A stretch of 58,135 nucleotides of DNA from contig SEFA01000036.1 of assembly GCA_004210455.1 (NCBI GenBank), positions 1 to 58,135 on the forward strand. Direction: 5' to 3'. Each line of letters starts with the position of its first letter. The stretch's first letter is position 1. This DNA comes from Rubrivivax sp. GTDB taxonomy: Bacteria; Pseudomonadota; Gammaproteobacteria; Burkholderiales; Burkholderiaceae_C. This document shows positions 36,456 to 45,547 of the stretch, in pieces. Position numbers and translations under genes: made by a program. The notes under the pieces are model-generated. The model was given only the letters and a program-made list of their open reading frames with translations, ran no database searches and was not told the DNA's origin.

Positions 36456-39302
36456 TCAAGCCGTGGCTGTCGGCGTGGGCATTGCGGGGACGGCCGCACG
36501 CACGACGGCGGCAATCCCCTCCAGTCGCGGACGCAGCGTCGCCAGGCGAGCCGCAACGTGGGCTTGGTCGATCCGGTGCAACTCACCTTCGGTGCGCGCC
36601 AGCGCCGCCGCGTCATCCTCGGCATCAGAATCCGCCCCATAGGCGCCCTGTGCCGCAGCGCGCGCCTGATCGAACTCAGTGAATCCAGGCTCCCGGTCGA
36701 TGCGGGATTGGAAGGCGGCCGCCAGCGGATCTTCCTGCGCCGACATCAACATGACCACACCGGGGAAATCGCCCTCGGTCTCGGCGGCCACAAGCGCCAT
36801 CGCCTCCGCCCTGAAGGTGGCGTGTCGCTCGGGGGAGTTCCAATCTCCGCCCTCGACATAGGCGCCGAAGACGGGTTTGTCGGCAATGCGGATGCGCTGG
36901 CTGTCGAGCAGTTCGGCCAGCAGCATCGACACATGCCAGCGCAGCACCATGGCTTCTTCGAGCGTTTCGTCGAAATCGGGACGACGCTCGGCGCGAGCCG
37001 CGCTCGCCCGCGCCAGACAGGCCTGGAGAAAGGTGTCCTCCGCGACCTCGTCGATCGAGGTCGCCTCCGACGCATCGCGCAGGGCCGACATGGCAGAGAG
37101 CGTCAGCGTTCCACCGTCGGCGCAGGGCCCGGCCCGATCCTCCGCGAGGGCGCGGCAACGTCTGGCGAAGTCGGCGTCCCGGGCCAGCCCGTCGAGTACT
37201 CCGATCAGGTGCGCCAGCAGTTCGATGTCGGAGGCCCCGAACAGTCCCGTCGCGGCCCGTTGCCGACGGAGGCTGCCGATGAACTCCAGCACCGGCTCAC
37301 CGTCCGGCAGCACGTTGACCGCGCTCGCCCGCAACGCCGGCGGCATGCGTCCCTGCGGCCAGAGGTCGCGCACGGGTGCCATGCGTTTGCGATTCGCGTC
37401 TCGGCGTGCATGCCGCAACTGCCCGACCACGCGCGGGACGGGGATCCATCCGTCAGGGGTGGCGTCACGATCGATGGTTGTACGCCGGTCGATCAGGCGG
37501 ACCTCGTAGAGCGTCGGCAGGGTTGCCTCGAGTTTCGCGATGCACTCCTTGAGCGACGACGACGACATCGCGCGGGTGTTGCGCAGGCTCACGGCGAGCA
37601 CATCGGCGCCGCGCAGCGGCTGCAGCGCCGTGGTCGACAGTTGCAGCGGCGCTGCCACCTCCAGGTGCCTCACGCCCAGCCGGTCCAGCAGTTCGGCCAG
37701 AGACGCTTCATCGCACAGCGGTTCGCCCTTCCAGCGCAAGGTGCCGCGGTCGGAAAGGCTGTCCGGCGGCAGCAACGTGTCCAGCGCGCCCCGCGGCGGC
37801 AAGTCCGCGCCGTGCGCAAGCAGCGGTGCCGCGAGCAGCAGCCGGCATTCGGGATCGAAGCTCCGGTCGGTCAGGTACTGCAGCCATCGTTCGCGACGCA
37901 CGCCCTCCACGCCGTCGGCCTCGCCAACCCAGCGGGCGAGTGTGTTCAGGGCGTTTGACGCTTCGGGGCTGCGGTAGATGTCCTTCTCGTCGCTACGGGC
38001 CGGGTTGAACGAGATGGTCTTGCGAGCCATCGAGGCGATGATCCAGGCGATCGATGCACTCTCTTCGGGCGACAGGAAGAGCAGATCGCGCGAACCGTCC
38101 AGATAGGACGAGATCAGCGTCAACGCCCATTGGCGCTGCAACTCGTCCGCTTTGCTCAAACCAGGGCAGGTCGGAAAGCTCAGGATCTGCTGGCTGGCCT
38201 TCAGATCCTTCTCGTCGGGATGCATGAAATCGTCCGACAGCGGCGACTGCGAGCCGTCGGTCGTCGTGCGCATCGACGGCAGCCAGGCGAGAGAGGCCAA
38301 GGACGGCAGCGAGGGAGTCGACGGCACCGAGGAGGACGAGCCGCTCGCTCCGGTGTCGGCGTCCTCCCAGGGGGACCAGCTCCAGGATTGTGAGTGGGCG
38401 CTGGGCGTCGGCGAGTGGCCCACACCGCCAATGGGCACTTCCAACATGACGCCACCGCCGGGCAGCGACAGGGACGGGGTGGGCATCGGCCCGGCGGACG
38501 GCGTCACGATCGTGACCTCCGTCGCCAACTCCAGCGAGGGCAGATTGGAGGAGACGACGCTCGACTGCGACAGCAGGGAGACCTGCGGGCGCAAGGCTCG
38601 CGGCCCGAGGGCCTCGACCAGGAGGTCGCCGCCAATCGAGGGCGTGGTCCCCGGGCCGACCTCGGCGCTCCCAGCGTCGTGCGTCGAAGCGTGGCGTTGC
38701 CCGGCTTCCGCGCTGGCGGCTTTCGCGTGGCCAGGACGCCTGTCCAGCTGCAGGGGCTCCGGCACCTCCCGCGCGAACTGGAGCACCGTTTCGAACTTTT
38801 CCAGCCGCTGCGCCAAGGACGCGCCGCTCTGGCATGCGGCATGGACTGCCACCAGGGCAGCGGTGGGGTCGTCCTTGATGACCCGATCGATCAGTTGGCA
38901 GAGCCGCTTGGCGCTCTCCGCGTGCTTCAACGGCGGCAAAGCGCCCGCGTCCGCGCGCCAGTCGTCGATCAGCGTGGCCACGCCGGAACGCTGCAGCCGG
39001 TTCCAGGTGAGATGCGTGCAGGGCGCCTGCTCGTCCAAAGGCGCGACCGAGGACAACGGGCGATCACTCGGCGCCTCGTGCAGGTGTCGACCGACGAGAT
39101 ACCGGACGTGTCCGCGGCTGTCCCGCCCGGCGACGGCCCACTGGGCGAAGATCTCCTCGGCGGACCGTTCGCGTCCGGCGGCGGCCTCCCCCGGAGCGGT
39201 CGAGTGCGGATCTTCGACCTGCGGATCTTCGGGCTCCCGGGCGGACAAGTGGGCGTCGGCGCCTGAGGATGCGGTCTGGAGATCTTTCGGCGGGGGGAAC
39301 AT
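36456..39302 (-). CDS. Putative effector with NEL-like E3 ubiquitin ligase C-terminus
   Basis: 948-aa protein from ATG 39302 (preceded by AGGAG, spacing 6). The first 360 residues are Ser/Pro/Ala/Thr-rich and disordered, without signal peptide, as in type III effectors. Residues about 530-610 contain a short leucine-rich segment (LAELLDRLGVRHLEVAAPL). Residues about 690-880 match the layout of the IpaH/SspH NEL domain. A helix (LLAHLIGVLDGLARDADFARR) precedes the candidate nucleophile in GPCADGG (Cys727, Asp729), then an aliphatic helix EEAMVLRWHVSMLLAELL and VFGAYVEGGDWNSPERHATFRAEAMALV. NEL enzymes use C-x-D, which is present. If real, it ubiquitinates host proteins. Assignment is by eye and not certain. 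The gene is isolated on the minus strand. Confidence 0.6.
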   Translation of the reverse strand: MFPPPKDLQTASSGADAHLSAREPEDPQVEDPHSTAPGEAAAGRERSAEEIFAQWAVAGRDSRGHVRYLVGRHLHEAPSDRPLSSVAPLDEQAPCTHLTWNRLQRSGVATLIDDWRADAGALPPLKHAESAKRLCQLIDRVIKDDPTAALVAVHAACQSGASLAQRLEKFETVLQFAREVPEPLQLDRRPGHAKAASAEAGQRHASTHDAGSAEVGPGTTPSIGGDLLVEALGPRALRPQVSLLSQSSVVSSNLPSLELATEVTIVTPSAGPMPTPSLSLPGGGVMLEVPIGGVGHSPTPSAHSQSWSWSPWEDADTGASGSSSSVPSTPSLPSLASLAWLPSMRTTTDGSQSPLSDDFMHPDEKDLKASQQILSFPTCPGLSKADELQRQWALTLISSYLDGSRDLLFLSPEESASIAWIIASMARKTISFNPARSDEKDIYRSPEASNALNTLARWVGEADGVEGVRRERWLQYLTDRSFDPECRLLLAAPLLAHGADLPPRGALDTLLPPDSLSDRGTLRWKGEPLCDEASLAELLDRLGVRHLEVAAPLQLSTTALQPLRGADVLAVSLRNTRAMSSSSLKECIAKLEATLPTLYEVRLIDRRTTIDRDATPDGWIPVPRVVGQLRHARRDANRKRMAPVRDLWPQGRMPPALRASAVNVLPDGEPVLEFIGSLRRQRAATGLFGASDIELLAHLIGVLDGLARDADFARRCRALAEDRAGPCADGGTLTLSAMSALRDASEATSIDEVAEDTFLQACLARASAARAERRPDFDETLEEAMVLRWHVSMLLAELLDSQRIRIADKPVFGAYVEGGDWNSPERHATFRAEAMALVAAETEGDFPGVVMLMSAQEDPLAAAFQSRIDREPGFTEFDQARAAAQGAYGADSDAEDDAAALARTEGELHRIDQAHVAARLATLRPRLEGIAAVVRAAVPAMPTPTATA

Positions 39303-39429
39303 GAGCGCTCCTGGTCTGAACACGAGCGGCTTGGTGAGCCGGCCGAGACGCGTCGTTTGACAGCCCGCGCGCCCGATCCGCCCTCGCCGACGGCGCTGGC
39401 GCCCCGGTCATCCCGTACACTCCGACCCG

Positions 39430-39912
39430 ATGTCCCCCACCACCGCGTCCACCCCGCGCCGGCTCCTCTGGAGCCGCTGGCTGGTGCTCGCGTTGCTGAG
39501 CCTCGCCCTGCCGCTGCAGGGCGCGCTGGCGGCGACCATGGGCCTCGGCATGGCGCTGATGTCGTCGGATGCCGGCGCCGTCACGATGACGATGCCCAGC
39601 GACTGTCAGGACATGAACCACGACATGTCCGCCGTGGGCGGGATGTCGCATGACATGGCCGGCCTGGATCACGTCGGCATGACGTCGATGGACCCTGGCG
39701 CGTCGCACGACGGCGGCATGGATCACAAGTCGAACGCCGATCACCATTGCGGCATCTGCCTGCAATGCTGCATCGGCGCCGCATTGCCGATCGCGTCCCT
39801 GACGCCGGCCGCGCACGACCTGCGCGACCTCGCCCCGTCGCTCGAGGCCCATGGCGCGCCCGAGCAGTCCCCCCAGCCGCTTGAGCGGCCGCCCAAAGCC
39901 TTCCTCGACTGA
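39430..39912 (+). CDS. Met/His-rich periplasmic protein, copper-operon leader gene
   Basis: 160-aa protein with a signal-anchor (LLWSRWLVLALLSLALPLQGALA-ATM). Its mid region is rich in Met, His and Asp (DMNHDMSAVGGMSHDMAGLDH...), and a CGICLQCC cluster follows DHHCGI. Such patterns bind Cu(I)/Cu(II). It resembles DUF2946-like copper-response proteins. ATG 39430 lies 9 nt after TACACT, a possible -10. It is the first of five plus-strand copper genes. Confidence 0.8.
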   Translation: MSPTTASTPRRLLWSRWLVLALLSLALPLQGALAATMGLGMALMSSDAGAVTMTMPSDCQDMNHDMSAVGGMSHDMAGLDHVGMTSMDPGASHDGGMDHKSNADHHCGICLQCCIGAALPIASLTPAAHDLRDLAPSLEAHGAPEQSPQPLERPPKAFLD

Positions 39913-40011
39913 ACGCCGGCGCTCGTCCTGGACGAGCCGCCGTTCGAGCCGTCGTCCGTCCGCGTGTCCCGCGGCGGACCGGCCCCGCTCCCGTTCATTC
40001 GCGAGGCAGCC

Positions 40012-40299
40012 ATGTCTTCCCCTTCCATTCCCGCACTCGCGCTGGCGATGTGCCTGGGCGCCGCCGCGGCAGCAACAGCCGCCATCGCCGCGCCGCCCGA
40101 TCCCGCCGATGCGCGCCTGACCTCCGCCGCGCCTCGGCCCCAGCCTCCCGCGCCCGCGTCGAGTGCCGCGGTCGTCGATCCCGGTGTCGGCGACTGGCGC
40201 CAGGCCAACCGACGCGTCCTCGAGGCCGGCGGATGGCGCGCGCTGCTGCGTGAGCGCCAGGCCGCTTCGGCACCGGCCGGCGGTCACCACTCTCACTGA
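40012..40299 (+). CDS. Small secreted protein of the copper operon
   Basis: 95-aa protein with a signal peptide (ALALAMCLGAAAAATAAIA-APP) and an Ala/Pro-rich mature part ending HHSH, a likely metal-binding tail. No known domain. ATG 40012 follows GAGGCAGCC, and it lies between the leader gene and the TolC-like gene, so the same operon is likely. Confidence 0.7.
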   Translation: MSSPSIPALALAMCLGAAAAATAAIAAPPDPADARLTSAAPRPQPPAPASSAAVVDPGVGDWRQANRRVLEAGGWRALLRERQAASAPAGGHHSH

Positions 40300-40309
40300 G
40301 GAGCGGCGC

Positions 40310-41755
40310 ATGTCCCCCACGATGAATACGGTGCGCCCGATCGCCCGGCGACTGTTGGCGCTGGCGGCTGCGACGACGCTGTCGGCCTGCGCCTCGTTCT
40401 CGCCCGAACAGGCCGCCGCGCCTGTCCAGCAGAAGAGTCGCGACTGGTTAGGCGCCGATCTGCCCATGCAACGCGCCGATGACCAGCGCGCCGCCGCCCG
40501 GCGGCGTACGGACGCGCTGCTCGCGGCGCCCCTCGACGCACAGGGCGCTGTGCAGCTCGCGCTGCTCAACCACCGCGGTCTGCAGGCCGGGCTGTACGGC
40601 CTGGGCATGGCCGATGCCGAGCGCGTGCAGACGCTGCTCTGGCCGAACCCGGTGCTCAACATCGGCCGGCTTGTCCAAGGCGACGAACGCGAGATCGAAC
40701 GCGGCCTCGAATTCAGTCTGCTCAGCCTGCTGGGTCGCGGCGCCCGGCAGGAGGCCGGCGTCCGTGGGCTCGAACGGGAGCAGGCGCGCGTCGCGCAGTT
40801 GCTGCTCGACGTCGCCGGGCAGACTCGCCGGCGCTGGATCCAGGCGGTCGCGTCGCAGGAGCAGTTGCTGCATGCGCAGACGGTGCTCGAATCGGCGTCC
40901 GCCGGCGCCGAGCTCGCGCTGCGGATGCGGCAGGCCGGCAACGTCAGCGCGCTGCGTCTGGCGCGCGAGCGGGCGGTGCTCGCCGAAGCGCAGCTCGCGG
41001 TCGAGCAGGCGCAGTGGCAGGCCGTCGGCGACCGCGAAGCGCTGGTCCGCGCGATCGGGCTCTGGGGCGAGGACCTGGCAGCGCTGAAGCTGCCGGAGCG
41101 CCTGCCGGACGTGCCCGCCGATTTCCGCACCGCGGACGACGTCGAGCGCCAGGCGGTCGCGCAGCGGCTCGACATCCTCGCCGCGAAGCGCGAGTCGGAG
41201 CAGCTCGCCGCGCAACTGGGCCTCACGCGCAGCACCGGTCGCATCAACGTGCTCGAACTCGGTCTGCAGCGCAACAGCAGCAACGAGGCGCCGACACAAC
41301 GCGGTGTCGAGCTCAGCGTCGAACTGCCATTGTTCGACTGGGGCCAGGCGCGTGTGGCGGGTGCGAGGGAGGCTTACGGGCAGTCGCTCGAACGCACGGC
41401 GCAGATCGCCGTCGATGCACGGTCGGACGTGCGAATCGCCCGCGCCCGGGCCGAAGCCGCGTGGCGCATCGCCCGGCGCCACCACGACGAGGTGCTGCCG
41501 CTGGCCAGGCAAGTCTCCGACGAGACCCTGCTGCGCTACAACGGCATGCTCGTGGGCGTGATGGAGCTGCTTGCCGACGCCCGCGCGCAGGCCCGCGCCG
41601 TGTCCGCGGCGCTGGCTGCGCAGCGCGACTTCTGGCTGGCGGAGTCCACCCTGTCGCAGAGCCTGCTCGGACCCGTGCGCGACGGCGCTGTCGCCGCCTC
41701 CGCCTCTTCGTCATCGACCGCCGCCGCTGAAGCCGGCGGCAACGCCGCGCATTGA
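40310..41755 (+). CDS. TolC-family outer-membrane lipoprotein, copper-operon type
   Basis: 481-aa outer-membrane channel relative. Lipobox TLSAC-ASFSP near residue 26. Two long coiled regions with an Ala/Glu/Arg-rich heptad pattern and the motif GMADAERVQTLLWPNPVLNIG. No RND pump or adaptor gene lies in this operon, so it either pairs with one elsewhere or acts in a pump-free copper-export or assembly role. ATG 40310 follows GAGGAGCGGCGC. A start at 40322 would also keep the lipobox. Confidence 0.85.
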   Translation: MSPTMNTVRPIARRLLALAAATTLSACASFSPEQAAAPVQQKSRDWLGADLPMQRADDQRAAARRRTDALLAAPLDAQGAVQLALLNHRGLQAGLYGLGMADAERVQTLLWPNPVLNIGRLVQGDEREIERGLEFSLLSLLGRGARQEAGVRGLEREQARVAQLLLDVAGQTRRRWIQAVASQEQLLHAQTVLESASAGAELALRMRQAGNVSALRLARERAVLAEAQLAVEQAQWQAVGDREALVRAIGLWGEDLAALKLPERLPDVPADFRTADDVERQAVAQRLDILAAKRESEQLAAQLGLTRSTGRINVLELGLQRNSSNEAPTQRGVELSVELPLFDWGQARVAGAREAYGQSLERTAQIAVDARSDVRIARARAEAAWRIARRHHDEVLPLARQVSDETLLRYNGMLVGVMELLADARAQARAVSAALAAQRDFWLAESTLSQSLLGPVRDGAVAASASSSSTAAAEAGGNAAH

Positions 41756-41781
41756 ACGCGCGGCCTCGAAAGGACCTTCCG

Positions 41782-43194
41782 ATGATTTCCCGACGAAACC
41801 TGTTTGCCCGGGCGGCCGCGGGCGCGGCGCTCGGTGCCGCCGGCGCAGTGAACGCGAGCGGCGTCTCGCGCGTCGCCCTCGCGGCGCTGCCCGAACCCGC
41901 GCAGCGCGACGACGCCGACACGGCGCCGCCGCTCACGCCGCCCAACGGTCGCCCGTACAACCCCGTCGTCACGCTGAACGGATGGACCCTGCCTTGGCGC
42001 CAGCGCGACGGCGTCAAGGAGTTCCACCTCGTCGCCGAGCCGGTGCTGCGCGAGCTCGCCCCCGGCACCACGGCCCATCTGTGGGGCTACAACGGGCAGT
42101 CTCCCGGCCCGACGATCGAGGTCGTCGAGGGCGACCGCGTCCGCATCTACGTCACCAACAAGCTGCCCGAACACACCAGCGTGCATTGGCACGGTCAGCG
42201 GCTGCCCAACGGCATGGACGGCGTGTCCGGCCTGACGCAGCCGGCGATCAAGCCCGGCGAGACCTTCGTGTATGAGTTCGTCGCGCGGCGTCCGGGCACC
42301 TTCATGTATCACCCGCATGCCGACGAGATGACGCAGATGGCGATGGGGATGATGGGCTTCTGGGTCACGCATCCCAAGGCCAGGCATCCGCAGATCGCGG
42401 AGGTGCAGCGCGACTTCTGCTTCCTGCTGTCGAGCTACGACATCGACCCCGGCAGCTACACGCCACGCACGATGACGATGACCGACTTCAACCTGTGGAC
42501 CTGGAACAGCCGCGTGTTCCCCGGCATCGCCCCGCTCAACGTCCGCCAGGGCGATCGTGTGCGAATCCGCGTCGGCAACCTGACGATGACCAACCACCCG
42601 ATCCACCTGCACGGGCACGAGTTCGAGGTCACCGGCACCGACGGCGGCCCCGTGCCGAAGACGGCGCGCTGGCCCGAGGTCACCACCGACGTCGCGGTCG
42701 GACAGATGCGGCAGATCGAGTTCATCGCCGACGAGCCCGGCGACTGGGCGATCCACTGCCACAAGAGCCACCACACGATGAACGCGATGGGGCACCAGGT
42801 CGACACGCTGATCGGCGTGGATCACCGCGGGCTCGCGGCGCGCATCAACAAGGTCATCCCCGACTACATGGCGATGGGGGAGCGCGGCATGGCCGACATG
42901 GCCGAGATGGAGATGCCGCTGCCGGAGAACACCGTGCCGATGATGGGCGGACGGGGGCCGCACGGCTCGCTCGAGATGGGCGGCATGTTCAGCGTCCTCA
43001 AGGTGCGCAAGGACCAGAAGCCCGGCGACTACGGGGATCCGGGCTGGTACGCCCCCCCGGCGGGCAGCGTCGCGCGACCCGTGGCGACGCCCGCGGGAGC
43101 ACCGGCCGCCTCGGTGGTCAAGCCTGCCGGTGCACCCGCCTCGGAACCGCTGCGCGTCCGCAAGCCTGATGGGCACGGACATCAGGGGCATTGA
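41782..43194 (+). CDS. Tat-exported multicopper oxidase
   Basis: 470-aa periplasmic multicopper oxidase (CopA/CueO-like, short form). N-terminal twin-arginine motif SRRNLFARAAAGAALGAAG. Copper ligand motifs HWHG (near 142), HPHAD (near 183), HPIHLHGHEF (near 273) and HCHKSHH (near 325) are present. The Met/His-rich C-terminus (MGERGMADMAEMEMP, HGHQGH) may bind Cu(I). It oxidises Cu(I) and protects periplasmic enzymes. It begins 26 bp after the TolC-like gene. Confidence 0.93.
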   Translation: MISRRNLFARAAAGAALGAAGAVNASGVSRVALAALPEPAQRDDADTAPPLTPPNGRPYNPVVTLNGWTLPWRQRDGVKEFHLVAEPVLRELAPGTTAHLWGYNGQSPGPTIEVVEGDRVRIYVTNKLPEHTSVHWHGQRLPNGMDGVSGLTQPAIKPGETFVYEFVARRPGTFMYHPHADEMTQMAMGMMGFWVTHPKARHPQIAEVQRDFCFLLSSYDIDPGSYTPRTMTMTDFNLWTWNSRVFPGIAPLNVRQGDRVRIRVGNLTMTNHPIHLHGHEFEVTGTDGGPVPKTARWPEVTTDVAVGQMRQIEFIADEPGDWAIHCHKSHHTMNAMGHQVDTLIGVDHRGLAARINKVIPDYMAMGERGMADMAEMEMPLPENTVPMMGGRGPHGSLEMGGMFSVLKVRKDQKPGDYGDPGWYAPPAGSVARPVATPAGAPAASVVKPAGAPASEPLRVRKPDGHGHQGH

Positions 43195-43244
43195 GCCCTT
43201 TGAGCCCCGACAAACCCGATTCACGAATCCAGAAAGTCAACACC

Positions 43245-43634
43245 ATGAACCGCTTCCACACCGCCTCCGTCGCCGTCGCGGCCCTCGTCGTCCTGGGCAC
43301 TGCCGCCCTGCCGGCACACGCGCAGGAGCATTCGCACGAAGGCCATGACCAGCCGATGGAGGCCGCCGAGGCCCCGGCGCCTTCCTCGCAGGACTGGATC
43401 CCGGCCGAGGTCCGCCGCGTCGACATCCCACAGCAGAAGCTCACGCTCAAGCACGGGGACATCCGCCACCTCGACATGCCGGGCATGACGATGCCGTTCA
43501 AGCTGGCGCCGGGTGTGGTGAGTGCGGCGCAGCTCACCGCGATCAAGGCCGGCGACAGGCTGGAGGTCCGCATCGAATCGCAGCAGGGCCAATTGACCAT
43601 CGTGGAACTGCGTCCGGCGCCTGCCGCCAACTGA
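43245..43634 (+). CDS. CusF-like periplasmic copper chaperone
   Basis: 129-aa protein with signal peptide (TAALPAHA-QEHSHEGHD) and a CusF-type OB-fold domain. DIRHLDMPGMTMPFKL carries the Cu(I)-binding Met/His residues. It ends the copper operon, 50 bp after the oxidase. It likely carries copper to the oxidase or an efflux complex. Confidence 0.9.
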   Translation: MNRFHTASVAVAALVVLGTAALPAHAQEHSHEGHDQPMEAAEAPAPSSQDWIPAEVRRVDIPQQKLTLKHGDIRHLDMPGMTMPFKLAPGVVSAAQLTAIKAGDRLEVRIESQQGQLTIVELRPAPAAN

Positions 43635-43766
43635 GGGCAGGCCACCGCTGGTTCGGGGACGGCAGTGCTTGAGGTTTTGCCGCTGGCCGGCAAGGCCTCA
43701 TGCACTGGCGGCCAAGCGCTGGGACGGAGCAGGTGGAAAGCCTCCCGGATCGCGGACAATCGCGCC

Positions 43767-44792
43767 ATGGCGATTCAATGGTTTCCCGGGCACATGCACA
43801 AGACCCGGGGCGCGATCCGCGAGCGCATGAAAAGCGGGATCGACGTGGTCATCGAGATGCTCGATGCCCGCGTGCCCGCGAGCAGCGCCAATCCGCTGAT
43901 CGCGCAACTGACGCAGGGTCGCCCGGCGCTGAAGCTGATCAACAAGCAGGATCTGGCGGATCCGGCGCGCACGGCGGAGTGGCTGGCGTTCTATCGCGCG
44001 CAGCCGAACACCCATGCGGTCGCGATCCACCAGGGGCAGCCCGGCCTGGCGAAGCTGATGGCGGCCGAGTGCCGCGCGCTGGCGCCGCACCGCGGCGGTC
44101 TGGACAAGCCGCTGCGTGTGCTGATCTGCGGCATCCCGAACGTCGGGAAGTCGACGCTGATCAATACGATCGTCGGCAAGCGCGCCGCCGCTACCGGCGA
44201 CGAGCCCGGCATCACCAAGATGGAGCAGAAGATCCTGCTCGACAAGGGTGTCTATCTGTTCGACACGCCGGGCATGCTGTGGCCCAAGATCCGCGTGCCG
44301 GAAGCGGGCATCAACCTGGCCGCCAGCGGCGCGGTCGGTCGCAACGCCTTCGAGGAGGAAGTGGTCGCGCTGGACCTGCTCGGTTACTTGCGTCTGCACT
44401 ATCCGCAGTCGCTCAAGACCCGCTACCAGCTCGAACCCGACGCGTCGCTGCTCGACGGTGAGGTGCTGCAACTCATCGGCAAGCGCCGCGGCGCGGTGCT
44501 GTCGGGCGGGCGCATCAACATGCAGAAGGCCGCGGAGGTGCTGCTGTACGACCTCCGCCAGGGTCAACTCGGCCGCATCACGCTGGAGACGCCGGCGGAA
44601 TTCGACGAGTGGACCGCCGCCGCGGACGCCGCGGAAGCTGCCCGGATCGCCGAGAAGGAAGCCCGCGCTGTCGCCGCCAAGCGCGGCACGCGGGATGCGC
44701 AGCAGGCGTATGCGGCGGACGACGATGAGGACGAGGACCTCGACGAAGAAGACGACGAGGGCGAGGGCGAGGGCGACGACGCCCGTCAGTGA
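43767..44792 (+). CDS. YlqF/RbgA-like circularly permuted GTPase with acidic tail
   Basis: 341-aa ribosome-biogenesis-type GTPase. Permuted motif order: G4 NKQDLAD near residue 60, then G1 GIPNVGKSTLIN near 125, then G3 DTPGMLWP near 167. An acidic C-terminal tail (DDDEDEDLDEEDDEGEGEGDD) of about 30 residues is unusual and might mimic rRNA or bind basic ribosomal proteins. ATG 43767 gives MAIQWFPGHMHKTRG, the conserved N-terminus. Convergent with the TRIC-like gene, overlapping by 7 bp. Confidence 0.9.
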   Translation: MAIQWFPGHMHKTRGAIRERMKSGIDVVIEMLDARVPASSANPLIAQLTQGRPALKLINKQDLADPARTAEWLAFYRAQPNTHAVAIHQGQPGLAKLMAAECRALAPHRGGLDKPLRVLICGIPNVGKSTLINTIVGKRAAATGDEPGITKMEQKILLDKGVYLFDTPGMLWPKIRVPEAGINLAASGAVGRNAFEEEVVALDLLGYLRLHYPQSLKTRYQLEPDASLLDGEVLQLIGKRRGAVLSGGRINMQKAAEVLLYDLRQGQLGRITLETPAEFDEWTAAADAAEAARIAEKEARAVAAKRGTRDAQQAYAADDDEDEDLDEEDDEGEGEGDDARQ

Positions 44793-45403
44793 ACCTGCAG
44801 CATCTGCAGCGCCGGCAACTGCCAGCCGAAGTACAGCGCCGCCAGGCGCAAGGCGGCGACGCCCACCATGCCGATGACGAAGGCCCAGCGCATCGGGACG
44901 CCCATCGCCTTCAGCAGGAAATACAGCGCGATGCCGCCGATCGCGGCGGTCGCGTAAATGTCCTTGCGCAGCAACAGCGGTGCCTGGCCGCTCAGCACGT
45001 CGCGCAGCACGCCGCCGCCGCACGCGGTCAGGGTGCCCATCAGCAGCGCGGGCATCGGCTTCACACCGTGCTCCTCGGCGATCTCTGTGCCGCACAGCGC
45101 GAACAGCGCCAGCCCCAGCGCGTCGGCGACCCTCAGGATGCCGATGGCGTGTTCGGGGAAAGGGCCGGCCAGGAGCGCCGCCAGCGCGCTGGCGATGATC
45201 ACCAGCAGGTAACGCGTGTCCTTCATCCAGAACACCGGATGCCGGTTCAGCAGCAGATCGCGCAGCGTGCCGCCGCCCACCGCCGTCATCGCGGCGATCA
45301 CGAGCAGGCCGAACAGGTCCAGGCCCGCCTGCATCGCGGCCAGCGCGCCGCTGACGGCGAACACCGCCACGCCCAACAAGTCGAACCAGTAGATCATCGG
45401 CAT
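44786..45403 (-). CDS. Trimeric intracellular cation channel family protein (UPF0126)
   Basis: 205-aa membrane protein with seven predicted segments in two homologous halves. Each half carries the GGG-x2-RD motif (GGGTLRDLLL and GGGVLRDVLSG), the TRIC signature. It likely conducts K+ or other monovalent cations in the inner membrane. Its 5' end faces htpG, and the sigma-32 promoter lies in the 144-bp spacer. Confidence 0.92.
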   Translation of the reverse strand: MPMIYWFDLLGVAVFAVSGALAAMQAGLDLFGLLVIAAMTAVGGGTLRDLLLNRHPVFWMKDTRYLLVIIASALAALLAGPFPEHAIGILRVADALGLALFALCGTEIAEEHGVKPMPALLMGTLTACGGGVLRDVLSGQAPLLLRKDIYATAAIGGIALYFLLKAMGVPMRWAFVIGMVGVAALRLAALYFGWQLPALQMLQVH

Positions 45404-45433
45404 AGGGCGCGAAGTTTAGGGCGCGCGCCGCCC

Positions 45434-45463
45434 CTTGAAATCGGTTCCGGCCGTGCCCATCTA
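45434..45463 (+). promoter_or_regulatory. Sigma-32 heat-shock promoter of htpG
   Basis: CTTGAAA at 45434-45440, a 15-bp spacer and CCCATCTA at 45456-45463, matching CTTGAAA-N(11-16)-CCCCATnT with one -10 mismatch. It is 84 bp upstream of the htpG ATG at 45548 and correctly oriented. Confidence 0.85.
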
Positions 45464-45547
45464 CCGCCGCGATAATCCAGGCCCCATCGGGATTGGACCC
45501 TTCCGCCCCCCGTTGGTCTCCCATTCGCATCACCGCTCTCACGAACG

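Noticed and set aside
39416..39421. TACACT -10 box for the copper operon
   Set aside because: Close to the ATG and without a -35 at the proper distance. It was mentioned in the gene entry only, as evidence is too weak for a promoter feature.
39303..39429. hrp box or PIP box upstream of the NEL-like gene (also 55020-55198 for the toxin)
   Set aside because: No GGAACC-N16-CCAC and no TTCG-N16-TTCG pair in either upstream region.
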